DNA of 56,244 nucleotides, taken from contig WHTP01000022.1 of assembly GCA_009377695.1 (NCBI GenBank), forward strand, positions 1 through 56,244, read 5' to 3'. Numbering within the stretch: position 1 is the first letter of the stretch; each line of letters begins with the position of its first letter. Below the pieces are notes generated by a model that made no database searches, was not told the DNA's origin, and saw nothing but the letters and a program-made list of their open reading frames with translations. The stretch comes from Hyphomicrobiales bacterium (GTDB lineage: Bacteria > Pseudomonadota > Alphaproteobacteria > Rhizobiales > Xanthobacteraceae). The translations under genes were made by a program, and so were the position numbers. This document shows positions 54,770-56,244 of the stretch, in pieces.

Positions 54770-55603
54770 ATGGGTCCGACTAAGATGTTGGCGTTCGCCG
54801 GAGCTGCGACCGCACTGATGACGACTACGGCGGCGACCGCCGCCGATTTCCCCATCGCGCCGGGGCCGGCGTACCCGCCGGTTATCGAAACGAGCGGCTG
54901 GTATCTGCGCGGCGATATCGGCATGACCAATCAGAAGGTCAAAACCCTTGATAACGTCCTGTTTCCGGGAACGCCAGATCTCGTACACCACGACAAAAAT
55001 TTCGAGAGTGGCATGTTGTTCGGAATCGGCGCCGGCTACAAGGTGAACAACTGGTTCCGTTTCGACGTCACTGGCGAGTATCGCGGCGAGACCGGATTTC
55101 ACGGGTTCGACACCTGGACCGACTTCGACGGCAACCCGCGCTTCAACAACTACACCGGCAAGAAGTCGGAGTGGTTGGTCATGGCGAATGCCTATTTGGA
55201 TCTCGGCACCTGGTGGCGCATCACACCGTTCATCGGTGCCGGCGTCGGCTGGAGCTACAATACGATTCACAGCTTCCGCGATGCCGGAACCGCTCCAGAC
55301 GGGGGTGGGGGCTTCGCGCCCACGATGGCGTTTGCGAAGGCTGGGTCGAAGTCGAACCTCGCATGGGCGTTGCATGCCGGCTTGTCCTACGAGGTCACCA
55401 AGTCGTTCAGCGTCGAACTGGCCTATCGCTATCTCAACCTCGGCGACGCCGTGAGCGGCGACATCATTGCCTTCGACGGCACGAACAACTTCAACAACCC
55501 GATGCACTTCAAGGACATCACGTCGCATGATGTGAAGTTCGGCCTGCGCTGGATGCTGCAGCCGGAGCCCACCTACCAGCCTCCGTTGATGCATCGCGGC
55601 TGA
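54770..55603 (+). CDS. Outer-membrane beta-barrel protein (Omp25/31-like porin family)
   Basis: 277 residues. A signal peptide covers about 1-24 (cut after ATAA). The mature N-terminus is Pro-rich (PIAPGPAYPPVIE), followed by alternating strands of an eight-stranded barrel: GWYLRGDIGMTNQKV, GIGAGYKVNNWFRFDVTGEY, ITPFIGAGVGWSYN, LSYEVTKSFSVELAYRYLNL and the C-terminal VKFGLRWML. Such proteins are abundant outer-membrane components of Hyphomicrobiales. The ATG follows AAAGGACG. A terminator-like stem lies after the gene. Confidence 0.85.
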   Translation: MGPTKMLAFAGAATALMTTTAATAADFPIAPGPAYPPVIETSGWYLRGDIGMTNQKVKTLDNVLFPGTPDLVHHDKNFESGMLFGIGAGYKVNNWFRFDVTGEYRGETGFHGFDTWTDFDGNPRFNNYTGKKSEWLVMANAYLDLGTWWRITPFIGAGVGWSYNTIHSFRDAGTAPDGGGGFAPTMAFAKAGSKSNLAWALHAGLSYEVTKSFSVELAYRYLNLGDAVSGDIIAFDGTNNFNNPMHFKDITSHDVKFGLRWMLQPEPTYQPPLMHRG

Positions 55604-55630
55604 TCGACGGCACAGCACATCCGACATCAA

Positions 55631-55660
55631 GACGGCGCGGGGAGCTTCCCGCGCCGTCTT
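55631..55660 (+). terminator. Rho-independent terminator-like stem
   Basis: An 11-bp perfect GC-rich stem (GACGGCGCGGG / CCCGCGCCGTC) with a short loop begins 28 bp after the stop codon. The following bases TTGCATTTCAT are moderately T-rich. Confidence 0.65.
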
Positions 55661-55815
55661 GCATTTCATCTCGCTTGTATTCGCTTGCTTCTATTTCCCA
55701 TCGCGAAATTCGGAACGCGTGGCGTACGAAGGCACCGCAGCTAACCGCTCATTAAGGTTAATCAATCATGATGATACCTGTGCGCACCTTGCTGCGCGAA
55801 TGAAAAGGGATCGTC

Positions 55816-56244
55816 ATGCGCCGCTGGTTCGTTGCTTCTTGCCTGCTCGGGCTTGTTTACATGTTCGGATTTGTGACGCAGGCCAACGCCCAGGATTTCG
55901 AAACGCCGACGCTGCGCGGCTCGTCGCCCTATATCCCCGCTGCGCCGAAATATCATCGTTGGGACGGGTTCTACGTGGGCGGTCAAGCGTCATACGGGTC
56001 CGCTGGTATGAACTTCGCCGGCGGGACCAGCGATCTCGTTGCGTTTGTCTTGCGTGAAACGACAATTGAAAGCGAAAACCATGTCTCGGACTGGGCGCTG
56101 CTCGGCAATACCAATGCGAGCGGTTTTGGCTTTGGCGCCTTCGCCGGCTACAACACCCAGTGGGATAACGCTATTGTTGGTATCGATGTGACCTATACGC
56201 GGATGCGATTGAAGGGCTCATCGACGGCTTCGATCGGACGGCAA
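55816..56244 (+). CDS. Outer-membrane beta-barrel protein, cut by the window end
   Basis: 143 codons are visible with no stop before the window ends. A signal peptide covers about 1-25 (cut after ANA). A Pro/Tyr-rich linker leads into a barrel start: WDGFYVGGQASYGSAG, then GFGFGAFAGYNTQWDNAIVG. The pattern matches the Omp31-type porin-like family, but this protein is clearly different from the gene upstream. AAAGGGATC precedes the ATG at 55816. CTAA-N7-TTAA at 55741-55755 is a one-mismatch CtrA-like site before it. Confidence 0.75.
   Translation, partial: MRRWFVASCLLGLVYMFGFVTQANAQDFETPTLRGSSPYIPAAPKYHRWDGFYVGGQASYGSAGMNFAGGTSDLVAFVLRETTIESENHVSDWALLGNTNASGFGFGAFAGYNTQWDNAIVGIDVTYTRMRLKGSSTASIGRQ

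Overview
The window reads as chromosomal DNA of a GC-rich alphaproteobacterium of the order Hyphomicrobiales (Rhizobiales), most like the Bradyrhizobium/Xanthobacteraceae side of that order. The pointers are two Bug/TctC-type binding proteins with one TctAB permease pair, DUF992 and DUF4170 proteins, CtrA-like TTAA-N7-TTAA sites, an Irr-like box before bacterioferritin, porin-like beta-barrel genes, and several families of short palindromic intergenic repeats. This placement is inference from gene content. No rRNA, tRNA, phage, transposase or CRISPR array was recognised.

Layout. 1-10.5 kb: lactonase-like beta-propeller, ABC exporter, isocitrate lyase with a DUF4170 protein and an AEC carrier, PQQ-type sugar dehydrogenase, a small membrane protein, a GST and a GT87-like membrane glycosyltransferase. 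Three copies of a palindromic repeat (the TAGTGT element) lie between these genes. 10.7-16 kb: aspartate aminotransferase, DUF992 protein, a divergent EF-G paralogue and MsrP. 16-19.6 kb: a tripartite tricarboxylate transporter operon (tctC, tctB, tctA) split by a DUF559 endonuclease-like gene that sits between inverted G-rich repeats. 19.8-36.6 kb: a catabolic-looking region with an FAD monooxygenase, two 3-hydroxyisobutyrate dehydrogenase-family enzymes, a GlcG-like protein, an SGNH hydrolase, LysR, an unusual M24 protein, a glycosyltransferase-like protein, a PEP-synthase-like phosphotransferase, two D-2-hydroxyacid dehydrogenases, two SDRs (one without its catalytic Tyr), a histidinol-dehydrogenase/HpsN-like enzyme, a cyclase-family hydrolase and a DUF1444 protein. 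36.7-39 kb: aroE and a tandem pair of secreted paralogues.

39.2-45.7 kb is the clearest functional unit: a cyanate utilisation locus. A PAS/AAA+/Fis activator is divergent from a NrtA/CmpA-type binding protein, permease, ATPase, cyanase and a DJ-1/PfpI protein. A consensus -24/-12 (sigma-54) promoter lies between the activator and the operon. The activator carries GAFEGA in place of GAFTGA. 45.8-52 kb: a TPR protein, CBS and DUF2267 proteins, an orphan Bug protein, a coiled-coil protein, DUF427, an FMN-dependent L-lactate dehydrogenase-like enzyme and a small conserved hydrophilic protein. 52.1-56.2 kb: glmM, bacterioferritin-associated ferredoxin, bacterioferritin and two outer-membrane beta-barrel genes, the last cut by the window end.

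The most unusual material is the repeat landscape: (i) an inverted-repeat pair that encloses a DUF559 gene at one locus and only a short spacer at another, which looks like an autonomous/non-autonomous mobile pair; (ii) a two-hairpin palindromic element in four places, one copy supplying the C-terminus of a membrane protein; (iii) a ~40-bp palindrome nested inside two different larger repeat families.
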